From positions 1 through 47,050 of the forward strand of contig CAZQEZ010000014.1 in assembly GCA_964592475.1 (NCBI GenBank): DNA of 47,050 bases, given 5' to 3'. Source of the DNA: CAZQEZ01 sp964592475. GTDB lineage: Bacteria; Bacteroidota; Bacteroidia; Cytophagales; Cyclobacteriaceae. Position 1 is the stretch's first letter. Every line of letters begins with the position of its first letter. Shown in pieces: positions 1-7,344 of the stretch. Both the position numbers and the translations under genes were made by a program. The notes below the pieces were generated by a model. That model was not told the DNA's origin, searched no databases, and saw nothing but the letters and a program-made list of their open reading frames with translations.

Positions 1-754
1 ATTCATCAGTTAAACTTTGACCAGGCAATAAAATTTTATCGGTAAGGTACCTTACAATTGGCAACAACACTAAACCTACAGAAACATCAATTCCCACGTT
101 GGCCAGTGTCATCCCCCAGCTTTCAAAATCAGTCATCAAGCCATATCGTATCAAATTTCCGATAGCAATTAATGCCCCGGCAAAGCCAATGCCAACTGCC
201 ACGTTATCGTTTTCAATGTGTTTATGCACATCATATGGCACTATCCAGCTATAAACAAATGATGTCAAAATCAAGATCAATTGCCCTAACAACCAAAATG
301 CTATAGCAGTAATCATACCCCCTTCGCCAATTACTGCACCCATTAATACCAATCCCGTGGCTATTGCATTACCTGCTTCAATTATGCCGGTTCCTTCATT
401 TCTATCTTCTATTATTTCTTTATAAACAACAAATTTGCGCAGGATTATCTTGTCATTTATTATAATTGAAATATTGAGTAATATAATGGATAAAATGCCA
501 TAAAGAAAAATATCAATTAAATCCTGAGCCAAGCCATAACTAGGTCCTATTATAGCGCTACCAATAGCCAATAACAGCCCAATAAAATAGCCCACGTGAG
601 CCAAACCAAAAGCAAAATTATCTTTTTCGACTAGTTCTTTCTTAACATCAATTTTACGGTGAAACAACTGATAAACTATTTTACCTAAAAAGAACAAAAC
701 AAAACAACTGGCCAGATAGACCATGCCATTCACGGCAGTTTCAATAAATTCCAT
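1..754 (-). CDS. DUF350 family integral membrane protein, C-terminus cut by window edge
   Basis: An open frame runs leftwards from an ATG at 752-754 and leaves the window after 251 codons without a stop, so the C-terminus is missing. The protein begins MEFIETAVNGMVYLAS and has about seven hydrophobic segments in two similar halves. Each half carries a Gly/Ala-rich helix after a charged DN(F/V)A motif (KDNFAFGLAH, then NDNVAVGIGFAG), which is the pattern of a duplicated DUF350 domain, the family of E. coli YjfL. The biochemical role of DUF350 is not established. Family members lie beside PspA homologues, DUF4178 proteins, ion channels and aminopropyltransferase-like proteins, which suggests a role in inner-membrane integrity. 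It starts 25 bp after the lipoprotein gene and is probably the last visible gene of the same transcript. The family call is fairly sure; the function is not known. Confidence 0.8.
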   Translation of the reverse strand, partial: MEFIETAVNGMVYLASCFVLFFLGKIVYQLFHRKIDVKKELVEKDNFAFGLAHVGYFIGLLLAIGSAIIGPSYGLAQDLIDIFLYGILSIILLNISIIINDKIILRKFVVYKEIIEDRNEGTGIIEAGNAIATGLVLMGAVIGEGGMITAIAFWLLGQLILILTSFVYSWIVPYDVHKHIENDNVAVGIGFAGALIAIGNLIRYGLMTDFESWGMTLANVGIDVSVGLVLLPIVRYLTDKILLPGQSLTDE

Positions 755-779
755 TGTTGCAAATTATTTAATTAATTGT

Positions 780-1502
780 TTATTTACCAAATCCTCCACT
801 ACGCGAGCGGTAACTACTACTTCCACCGGAACGACCATAGCGTGAATCAGATCTTGACACACTTTTTCTTACCCTGTCTTTAAAGCCGGAAGATCGCCTG
901 CTGTTCCAGCGAGTATTTGGTTTGGTTGATTTATTGTATGCGCTTCCGGTACCATACATTCTCCTTCCTGAAGAGGAAGTTCCAAAGTAAGGTCTTCTCC
1001 CGTAATAATCGCGTCGGTAATCGTTATAATAAGAACGGGTTACCGGAAAAGCCGTCATATTAAACATACTGCTAAGGAGGGCATACTTTCCGTAAAATTC
1101 CCAAAAACTAGAACCTCCTCTATTGGTCCATCTACCATATTGAGAGTTGCCAACGTAACTACTATATCCTGGAGGGCTCGCGGTTTTAGTGATTTTTCCA
1201 TCTTCACTTTTAGCAGCGATTTCCATACCCATATGGTCTATATGTTTTTGGAAAAAATCTTCCTTTACCTCTATCCAGTCGGTAGTTGTTTCATCCACTT
1301 GGCCATTATTAGTTTTTACGATCTTATATTTGTGCATATAATCTTTAAATATGGCTCCTTGCTCATCCATGTCGGATAAAATAATGGAAAATGCTTCTTC
1401 ATTAGACATATCCTGAATGAAGCGGTCAATTGGTGTTTTTTGAAAACCTCCACCACAAGAACTTAAAACAAGTATTAATAATACAAATGCTAATTTTTTC
1501 AT
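780..1502 (-). CDS. Lipoprotein with Ser/Arg/Gly/Tyr-rich tail in the PspA/DUF350 cluster
   Basis: A 240-residue protein with a clear lipoprotein signal: MKKLAFVLLILVLSSCGGG, lipobox LSSC with the lipidated Cys at residue 16. Residues 25-110 look globular and acidic. From about residue 165 to the end the sequence is low complexity, rich in Arg, Ser, Gly and Tyr, and ends SRSGGFGK. It lies between the DUF4178 gene (6 bp away) and the DUF350 gene (25 bp away) on the same strand, so it is almost certainly cotranscribed with them. Lipoproteins of unknown function (DUF4247 and similar) take this place in DUF4178/DUF350 clusters elsewhere, but I cannot confirm membership from sequence alone. The basic, aromatic tail could contact membranes or polyanions, which is inference. 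Confidence 0.75.
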   Translation of the reverse strand: MKKLAFVLLILVLSSCGGGFQKTPIDRFIQDMSNEEAFSIILSDMDEQGAIFKDYMHKYKIVKTNNGQVDETTTDWIEVKEDFFQKHIDHMGMEIAAKSEDGKITKTASPPGYSSYVGNSQYGRWTNRGGSSFWEFYGKYALLSSMFNMTAFPVTRSYYNDYRRDYYGRRPYFGTSSSGRRMYGTGSAYNKSTKPNTRWNSRRSSGFKDRVRKSVSRSDSRYGRSGGSSSYRSRSGGFGK

Positions 1503-1508
1503 AATTAT

Positions 1509-2057
1509 TTAGTTTCCTGGTAATATATTGGAGAATTCGTACTCTTTGACTACTTTACCAACAGAGGCTTCAAATTCTCTTTCATCCCATTGTTCAATAT
1601 TGATATATTCCTTATCATTTTCATCATAATAATCCCAGGAGATAAATTCTACCCAATCTTTCTTGCCATCTGTCAAATCTTTGAAATATCCTGGATTTTC
1701 ATTCCCGTCAAGATAAAATTTTTTGCCCTTGTAATTTATTTTTTTAGGCGCTTTTTCATGCTCTTCGAGATATTCTGGTAAGTCCTCGTCTATCATCGTG
1801 ATTTTTGTTTTTTTGGTAACGGTGAGAAAAAGTTCATCATCTTTTTCAACATGTAAAAACAAATTATCGTCTCCACTATCCAATTTATATTCTCTGCTGA
1901 AGTAGTTATCACCCCAATCATATTCATATACCTCTTTCACAACCCAGGTATTTAAATCATACTCCAACACGAAACCTTTCTGTAAGTCCATAAGAGTGAT
2001 ATTCGTAGGGTCGTAGGTTGTTTTTTCTTTCTTTTTAAATAAATCGAATATTCCCAT
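1509..2057 (-). CDS. DUF4178 domain protein
   Basis: A soluble, acidic protein of 182 residues beginning MGIFDLFKKKEK. The core reads as a DUF4178 beta-rich domain: a W-V-V-K-E-V strand near residue 38 followed by YDWGDNYFSREYKL at about 46-59, then alternating charged strands to the C-terminus. There is no signal peptide or membrane segment. The MGIF(D/N)-L-F start resembles that of the neighbouring PspA protein (MGIFNRLF), an amphipathic N-terminus that could touch the inner membrane. DUF4178 proteins recur with DUF350 proteins and PspA homologues in many phyla, and their molecular function is unknown. It is followed 6 bp later by the lipoprotein gene and separated from pspA by 128 bp that hold a hairpin terminator, so it may also have its own promoter. 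Confidence 0.75.
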   Translation of the reverse strand: MGIFDLFKKKEKTTYDPTNITLMDLQKGFVLEYDLNTWVVKEVYEYDWGDNYFSREYKLDSGDDNLFLHVEKDDELFLTVTKKTKITMIDEDLPEYLEEHEKAPKKINYKGKKFYLDGNENPGYFKDLTDGKKDWVEFISWDYYDENDKEYINIEQWDEREFEASVGKVVKEYEFSNILPGN

Positions 2058-2129
2058 AGGGTATCATATTTAATAATCACTAAAATATAAAAATATTTTT
2101 AAAATAAAGACCAATTGACACATAAAAAA

Positions 2130-2159
2130 CGAAGTATGTATTTTAAAACACATACTTCG
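2130..2159 (-). terminator. Rho-independent terminator downstream of pspA
   Basis: CGAAGTATGT at 2130-2139 pairs perfectly with ACATACTTCG at 2150-2159 around a 10-base AT loop. Read on the minus strand, the stem is followed by a run of T (rc of 2124-2129). It lies 27 bp beyond the pspA stop codon, between pspA and the DUF4178 gene, so it should end or attenuate yjfI-pspA transcripts before the distal genes. Confidence 0.75.
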
Positions 2160-2185
2160 CTGTCTCAAAGCTATTTAAAAATAGG

Positions 2186-2911
2186 TTATTGCCCCTCGCC
2201 TTGGTTCTTTTTAGCTGCCATTTTAGCTTTCAAATCTGCCAAAGCTTTACTTGATGTAGCACCTTGAGTATCGGTTAAAGCTGAATCGATTTCATCATCA
2301 ATACTTCTGCTTTCATTAGCTATTTCGCCATAAGATTCTGCCATTGCTTCACTTTCGGTAACCTTTTCCTGCATCCGCTCCAGCATGGAAACGGTGCTGG
2401 AAGAATCTATTTGTGCCATTTGCTTATTTAAATTTTTAGTAGCATCGGCCACCTTGGCCCTTGCCTTCAGCGTTTTAAGCTCATTTTCCCATTTACTTAT
2501 ATTTTGCTTCAGCTTTTTCACATTAGCTTCCAATTGAGCAACAGAATTATCAAATTGGGATTTTTCCTTCTCTGCTCTGGCTGCTTGTTGTACTGCTTCA
2601 TCCTTTTTTGTAAGTGCTTCAGAGGCCAATCTATCAGCTTCACTAGCATCCATAGCTCCTGACTCTGCTCTTTCTAGCAATTTCATTGCTTTACTTTCGT
2701 AGTCTTGTGCCTGATTTTTATAATTAGCAGTATCGTTTCGTGCTCTTATTGCCATGGCTTTTACTTCAGCCAGTGATTGCAAACTTTTATTTAAATCTTG
2801 CTTTAAATCTCTAATTCCCTGCTCAGTCAGTTTAATCGGATTTTCTAATTTATCTAAGGCAGAGTGTGTTTCCGCCTGACCTATTTTAAATAATCTATTG
2901 AAAATTCCCAT
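2186..2911 (-). CDS. pspA: PspA/IM30 family protein
   Basis: A 241-residue, almost entirely helical protein. It begins MGIFNRLFKIGQAETHSALDK, an amphipathic membrane-binding start. A long coiled coil rich in Ala, Lys, Glu and Gln covers about residues 25-190, and a short acidic tail ends KKNQGEGQ. Length and architecture match PspA/IM30 (ESCRT-III-like) proteins, which oligomerise on the inner membrane and counter membrane damage or proton leak. The closest E. coli parallel is YjfJ rather than PspA itself, judged by its neighbours (YjfI-like upstream, DUF350/YjfL-like downstream). It starts 12 bp after the yjfI-like gene. No PspF-type activator, PspB or PspC is seen here, so control differs from the enterobacterial Psp system; the divergent XRE regulator is one candidate. 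Confidence 0.88.
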   Translation of the reverse strand: MGIFNRLFKIGQAETHSALDKLENPIKLTEQGIRDLKQDLNKSLQSLAEVKAMAIRARNDTANYKNQAQDYESKAMKLLERAESGAMDASEADRLASEALTKKDEAVQQAARAEKEKSQFDNSVAQLEANVKKLKQNISKWENELKTLKARAKVADATKNLNKQMAQIDSSSTVSMLERMQEKVTESEAMAESYGEIANESRSIDDEIDSALTDTQGATSSKALADLKAKMAAKKNQGEGQ

Positions 2912-2923
2912 GATGTTAATTTT

Positions 2924-3319
2924 TTAATTTTTTGAAAATTTAATTAATTGTTCCGAATATTCACTCAATAATAATTCTAATGAATTGAGCGAACCTTCCA
3001 ATTCGTTTAAGTCAAGATTCTCAAGTTGTAAAGTATCGCGGAATATCACCTTGGTACCACCATCGTCTAATGCAAAAGCACCATGAATGATATCTCGGTT
3101 TTTTTGCAACAACTTTTTATACACTTCGGATTTGCTGTCATTGATTGAAAATAAAAATTGCTCTAAAATTAAAATGGTATCGGCGCATGCTACTACCAGG
3201 TTTTTTATGCCGGCTTGATCGTTTTCAACCATAAATACTTGATCTTCAGTGTTTTCATGGACTATTGCGTAGTCAAGTTCAATTAGATAATCTTTTACTT
3301 TTTCAAAATTGCTTTCCAT
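2924..3319 (-). CDS. YjfI/DUF2170-like small acidic protein, first gene of the PspA cluster
   Basis: A soluble protein of 131 residues beginning MESNFEKVKDYLIELDY, with no signal peptide. The alternating pattern (VFMVEND, NLVVACADTILILEQFLF, then HGAFALDDGGTKVIFRDTLQLENLDLNELE and a C-terminal helix) resembles the alpha/beta fold of type III secretion chaperone-like proteins (CesT, YbjN) and of DUF2170/YjfI. The position directly before a PspA homologue fits YjfI. Such proteins are thought to act as small chaperones or adaptors, but no reaction is known. It is the promoter-proximal gene of the leftward cluster, 12 bp before pspA and divergent from the XRE regulator across 214 bp. The family call rests on fold pattern plus neighbours, so it is moderate. 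Confidence 0.65.
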   Translation of the reverse strand: MESNFEKVKDYLIELDYAIVHENTEDQVFMVENDQAGIKNLVVACADTILILEQFLFSINDSKSEVYKKLLQKNRDIIHGAFALDDGGTKVIFRDTLQLENLDLNELEGSLNSLELLLSEYSEQLIKFSKN

Positions 3320-3533
3320 TTTTATGTCTTTAATGATGTTTAATGTAACTAAAAAATTATAATTAGTTAAAATTATAAAAATGATTTAGTTTTATAGCAA
3401 TAAATAAAATAATCTTTTACAAATGAGTTTCGATTTACTTGAAAAGAGATACATATTACAACTTACAATTTGACCTATAAATCTAATAACGATAGAACAG
3501 CTCAAAAGGTTAGCATTATTTAAAATTTTTTTT

Positions 3534-4289
3534 ATGTCTCATATCGGAAAAAATATAAGGAAAATAAGAACGGTAAAAAAAATGAGCCAGGCCGACTTCG
3601 CAGCGCTTTTTAATCTGGCCCGGCCAAGCGTAGGTGCTTATGAAGAAGGACGAGCAGAACCTAAAATTGAAACTATAATTCAAATAGCCGCACAGTTTGG
3701 AATTGGAATTGATATGCTATTGACAAAAAACATCACGATAAATGAATTATATCATATCGACAAATTTGAAAAGGAGGTTGTAGTAAAGCAAGACACTACA
3801 AAAAAAGGCTTTGGACTGTCATTAGTCAAAAAGGAGCATTTTGCTCAATACATGAGCCAATTCCATAATCAGGAATTTATTCGGCAGCTACCTAAAATAA
3901 ATCTCCCCAACTCTGAAGATAGTAACTTCAGAGCTTTTGAAGTGACCAGTTCGGAAATGCAAATAGGCAGCGGTGGCTTACACCCTGGTGATGTTATAGT
4001 AGCAAAAATAACTGATTTACAAAGAGTGGTGCCATCACAAGTATATCTTACATTTACTTCAATTCACCATTACCTGCGCAGATTTGACCAAAAAAATGAA
4101 AATTTGCTTTTGTTTGAAGCTGATAATAATGATTATAATCCTATTCGGTTAAGCCCTGAAGAAATTACAGAAATATGGCAAGTGAAAGCATTTTATAGTA
4201 CCCAATTGTCTTTGCCTCAGTCAATGGAAAAACGAGTAGCTTTGCTAGAAAAACAATTGAAAGAGATGCAGAAATTTATTCAACAATAA
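3534..4289 (+). CDS. XRE family regulator with catalytically dead LexA/S24-like domain
   Basis: 251 residues. Residues 5-65 form a helix-turn-helix of the Cro/CI type (IRKIRTVKKMSQADFAALFN, then RPSVGAYEEGRAEPKIET). Residues about 130-220 resemble the S24/LexA C-terminal domain (FRAFEVTSSEM, LHPGDVIVAKI, HHYLRRF, then IWQVKAFY), and a short coiled coil (MEKRVALLEKQLKEMQKF) closes the protein. In LexA the nucleophile is the Ser of the G-x-S-M motif and the base is the Lys of TVKRL. Here the aligned positions are Glu141 and Arg182, so self-cleavage is unlikely and the domain probably senses or dimerises instead. The gene is divergent from the PspA cluster, a common arrangement for a local regulator. 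It converges on the fusion gene at 4331, with a shared terminator between them. Confidence 0.85.
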   Translation: MSHIGKNIRKIRTVKKMSQADFAALFNLARPSVGAYEEGRAEPKIETIIQIAAQFGIGIDMLLTKNITINELYHIDKFEKEVVVKQDTTKKGFGLSLVKKEHFAQYMSQFHNQEFIRQLPKINLPNSEDSNFRAFEVTSSEMQIGSGGLHPGDVIVAKITDLQRVVPSQVYLTFTSIHHYLRRFDQKNENLLLFEADNNDYNPIRLSPEEITEIWQVKAFYSTQLSLPQSMEKRVALLEKQLKEMQKFIQQ

Positions 4290-4303
4290 ATTGGCAAATA
4301 AAA

Positions 4304-4322
4304 AGCCGGTGTAAAACCGGCT
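4304..4322. terminator. Bidirectional terminator between convergent genes
   Basis: AGCCGGT (4304-4310) pairs with ACCGGCT (4316-4322) around a 5-base loop. A run of A precedes it, giving T after the stem on the minus strand, and a T-rich stretch follows it on the plus strand. It serves the XRE gene (+) and above all the PLP-enzyme fusion gene (-). Confidence 0.75.
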
Positions 4323-4330
4323 CTTATTAT

Positions 4331-6736
4331 TTATTTAACTCCTGCCAGCGTTTCCAAAAGCTCCAGTTTGTAGTTGTCTTGCGTTTGTATAAAAGCAATT
4401 TTAGGATAAACAGTTGCTCCTAGTTTCCGTTTTTCAATTACTGCCGAAAATCCTAAATATACTTTTTCTGATTTAAGCTTTTGTGCCAGCACTACTGTTT
4501 GATACAAAACCTGTTTATAAATTTTATGGCTATCCAAATAGTCATAATCCATACCGCAAAATACTCCAGTGAGATAATTTGCCACATTAAGGTAATTTGC
4601 AGATATGGCTACTATTTTATTAGTCTCTTTTATTCTGATAACTATAAAATGCCAGTTAGCTGAATCACTGATTGTTTTAAATAAATTATCCGGATAATTA
4701 AAAGTATTAATGTCATAATTCTTTTCAACTACATTATTGTACAACTCGCTAAAAATCAATTGTTCTTCACTACTTAAGCTATTCTTTAACTCAATAATGA
4801 GCTGGTCTTTATACTTAGCTACATCTCTCTTAAAATGTTTTTTAGAGTTTGGCGTAAGCTGCCGATAAAACTCTTCTTGATTAAAAGTAGATAATTTATC
4901 GATGATACAACTTTCGGGCATGCTTGCAGTAAAGTAGCCTTGACTCAAGAGTAAATTTTTTACTTCGGTATCTGATTCGTTCAAATCCCTCAAAACAATC
5001 ATTGAAGATTTAGTACTTTCTTGCAACTGTGGTAAATAGTCGATTAACTGTACCAGTGAAGTACCCCATTTAGGATTATTTTTATCCATATATAAATGAT
5101 CGCCTTCTGTAATTAAAGACCCCATACCCAAAACCCTAGATGTTAAATAATAAGGATTTTCTTTTCTTTTTTTCTCTATATTTAACGAGATTTGATAAGC
5201 TGACAACATATCATCTTTCCACAGCGAAGTAGTGAAAAAAGTAGCCAACACAGGTTTCTTTCCATCACGAATAATTATGTAATGGAATTCCCAATTATCT
5301 TCTGGCCTTTTATTGTTTTGGAATATTTGCTCTAGTTTTGCCAATCCCCCATGATCAAAAATACCATTGCCTCCCATTACAGTATTCCATTCTTCTACAT
5401 CAATATCCTTTATAGAGGCATAATAAGATAATGTGGTAGAACGCTCTTTTGGCTTATTCTCATCTTCATCAATTAATGGTAAATTAAATGCCTTAAGCAC
5501 CTGATTTTGCGTTTTACCTTCATCTTGCAAAGCCAACGGATAGTGATATTTCAAAGCATCTACCAGCTGTTTGATATCATCAAGCTGATTATGCCTACTT
5601 ATGGTAAATCTAACGCCGGTATTTTTAATTGGCACTGCCGGAAAGGCTCCCAGGTTTACAAAAAAACCATCATCCATCATCCTTTTTACTAAATTGTAGC
5701 CAGTAGTAGGAACTCCCACCCCCACAAAAAATACAGGGCAGGTATTATATTCAACAAGTGGTAAATTGGTTTCTTTCAAAAGTTTATTGCAATAATCAAT
5801 GCTAGTGCTAAGTTCCGTTTGCATTTTATAAATCTCATCTGACAAATGAATTTCCGCCGAAGCAATAGCTGCACCTACTGATGCCGGATCGAGTTGAGCT
5901 GAGAAGCTAAGAGGACCACCAAAGGTCTTTATTTTTCTAAATATTTCCGGGTTATCAGTAATGATACTAGCTCCGTTAGCACCAAAGGTTTTGCTTAACG
6001 TAGAAACCAAAATAAATTTTGGATGTAATTCAGGCAATACACTCTTTACATAGCCGGTACCATTTTTTCCTGCCCAGCTCATTCCATGAACATCGTCAAC
6101 ATATACATGTAAACAATCATATTTGTCTACTAAAGAAATTATTTCATGTAAAGGAGCCACGTCGCCAAACATAGAGTATACACCATCAATCATGTAATAC
6201 ACTTTCTCATGCTTCTGACTCAACTTTTTTACCCTTTCTTCTAGCATATCCATTCTGCTATGTCTAATCATTTCTACCGGAATACCCCTGGGCTTTAATA
6301 ACTGACAAGCATTCTGAACACTGTAATGTACCTGATGGTCTAATATTACCGCGTCTTCATCTCTTAAAATTGTAGGAATAACAGCAATATGAGCCAATGT
6401 GCTATTTTTAGCTACTATTACCGGGGTCTCAAACATCTGCTGCAATACATTTTCTAACTCCTGGTATTTAGTATGCGAAATGTAAGATTTTGATAAAGGA
6501 AACTGAGTTCCGTATTTTCGGATAGCAGAAATAGCCGCTTCTTTCAATCGATCATCTTGTTCTAAACCTAAGTAACCCGTGGTACCGAAGTGAAACATTT
6601 TATTGTTTTTTACGGTAATGGTTCTACCTGAAAATTGCTCATCTTCGGTATATAAATGCAATACACCTTCTTCTTTTGCATGCGTGAGTACGTCATCAAT
6701 TGTATCAAGCAAATTGTTGTGTCTAGTTTTAGCCAT
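4331..6736 (-). CDS. PLP-dependent acyltransferase (SPT/AONS family) fused to a GNAT-like domain
   Basis: 801 residues in two parts. Residues 1-410 are an alpha-oxoamine synthase-type fold-type I PLP enzyme: YLGL near residue 55, DDVHGMSWAGKNGTG at 214-228 (the family's D-x-x-H), and STLSKTFGANGA with the probable PLP lysine K249. Residues about 425-801 resemble an N-acyl/N-acetyltransferase of the GNAT/BioF2 type (TPNSKKHFKRDVAKYKD, then KIYKQVLYQTVVLAQKLKSE and GFSAVIEKRKLGATVYP). The first part would condense an amino acid with an acyl thioester, as serine palmitoyltransferase does for sphingolipids or a cysteate acyltransferase does for sulfonolipids. The second could N-acylate the product. 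Family enzymes are usually about 400 residues, so the doubled length is notable. The amino-acid substrate cannot be read from the sequence. It is a single-gene unit ending at the hairpin at 4304-4322. Confidence 0.8.
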   Translation of the reverse strand: MAKTRHNNLLDTIDDVLTHAKEEGVLHLYTEDEQFSGRTITVKNNKMFHFGTTGYLGLEQDDRLKEAAISAIRKYGTQFPLSKSYISHTKYQELENVLQQMFETPVIVAKNSTLAHIAVIPTILRDEDAVILDHQVHYSVQNACQLLKPRGIPVEMIRHSRMDMLEERVKKLSQKHEKVYYMIDGVYSMFGDVAPLHEIISLVDKYDCLHVYVDDVHGMSWAGKNGTGYVKSVLPELHPKFILVSTLSKTFGANGASIITDNPEIFRKIKTFGGPLSFSAQLDPASVGAAIASAEIHLSDEIYKMQTELSTSIDYCNKLLKETNLPLVEYNTCPVFFVGVGVPTTGYNLVKRMMDDGFFVNLGAFPAVPIKNTGVRFTISRHNQLDDIKQLVDALKYHYPLALQDEGKTQNQVLKAFNLPLIDEDENKPKERSTTLSYYASIKDIDVEEWNTVMGGNGIFDHGGLAKLEQIFQNNKRPEDNWEFHYIIIRDGKKPVLATFFTTSLWKDDMLSAYQISLNIEKKRKENPYYLTSRVLGMGSLITEGDHLYMDKNNPKWGTSLVQLIDYLPQLQESTKSSMIVLRDLNESDTEVKNLLLSQGYFTASMPESCIIDKLSTFNQEEFYRQLTPNSKKHFKRDVAKYKDQLIIELKNSLSSEEQLIFSELYNNVVEKNYDINTFNYPDNLFKTISDSANWHFIVIRIKETNKIVAISANYLNVANYLTGVFCGMDYDYLDSHKIYKQVLYQTVVLAQKLKSEKVYLGFSAVIEKRKLGATVYPKIAFIQTQDNYKLELLETLAGVK

Positions 6737-6774
6737 TTTTTAATATTTTTTTATGGGCAATTTATGTATAATTA

Positions 6775-6802
6775 TTTTTTTTAAAAAATTTTTTTTAAAA
6801 AA
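6775..6802. repeat. Two tandem T8A6 blocks upstream of the fusion gene
   Basis: Two exact 14-bp copies of eight T followed by six A, at 6775-6788 and 6789-6802. They lie 38 bp upstream of the ATG of the minus-strand fusion gene, in a 226-bp AT-rich gap. Such tracts bend DNA and are prone to slippage. No other element stands out in this gap. Confidence 0.7.
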
Positions 6803-6962
6803 CCTATGTAAGTATTTGATTAATTTATTAATTACTAATAACCTCATTTTAATACGCAGATAATCAAAAAATTACATTGTTAATTTATTTATATAATTAA
6901 ACTTTTATTTCAACTAGCTATTGCTTTACATTGCAGTTGCAACCAATTCAAAACTGTAAGAA

Positions 6963-7337
6963 ATGAAACAAAAATATGCCTTTGCCGAGTATGAGATAAC
7001 ACAGGAAGTTTTAGTCGGCAGATTTAATGTGAAAAAAATAGATTTGGAAATTGCGAAAAAAATTACGCAAGACAGACATCATTTCGCTAAAGGTAAGGAA
7101 TATCCTACTTTGGTCGATTTTACAAATGTATTGTCAACCACAAAAGAGGCCAGAGATTATTTTAATGGCGAAACAGCAGCTAAAAACATTAGCCGTATGG
7201 CTATTTTAATTAATTCGGAGGTAGGTAAAATGATCGCTTCTTTTTTCATCATGCTCAAAAAACCTCCTTATCAAACTAAAATTTTTACTAATAATGATGA
7301 AGCTATGCTATGGCTTAAATCAGAAATTAAAAACTAG
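6963..7337 (+). CDS. Small STAS/SpoIIAA-like protein paired with a histidine kinase
   Basis: A soluble protein of 124 residues, MKQKYAFAEYEITQEVLVGRF to WLKSEIKN. The order of elements (N-terminal strands, a helix with AKKITQDRHHF, the strand YPTLVDFTNVLSTTKEARDYF, a helix around SRMAILINSEVGKMIASFF, then KIFTNNDEAMLWLKS) resembles STAS/SpoIIAA-type domains and the DUF7793-like proteins that sit beside Bacteroidota histidine kinases. The family label is from memory and tentative. Its stop codon lies 7 bp before the kinase start, so the two are cotranscribed and probably work together. No phosphorylatable Ser in a D-S motif typical of anti-sigma antagonists is obvious. It begins a two-gene unit after a 226-bp AT-rich gap. 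Confidence 0.65.
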   Translation: MKQKYAFAEYEITQEVLVGRFNVKKIDLEIAKKITQDRHHFAKGKEYPTLVDFTNVLSTTKEARDYFNGETAAKNISRMAILINSEVGKMIASFFIMLKKPPYQTKIFTNNDEAMLWLKSEIKN

Positions 7338-7344
7338 GCAAAAA

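Noticed and set aside
7294..7344. Upstream ATG extending the histidine kinase by 17 codons
   Set aside because: It overlaps the STAS-like gene by 44 bp and adds residues that look like out-of-frame coding sequence.
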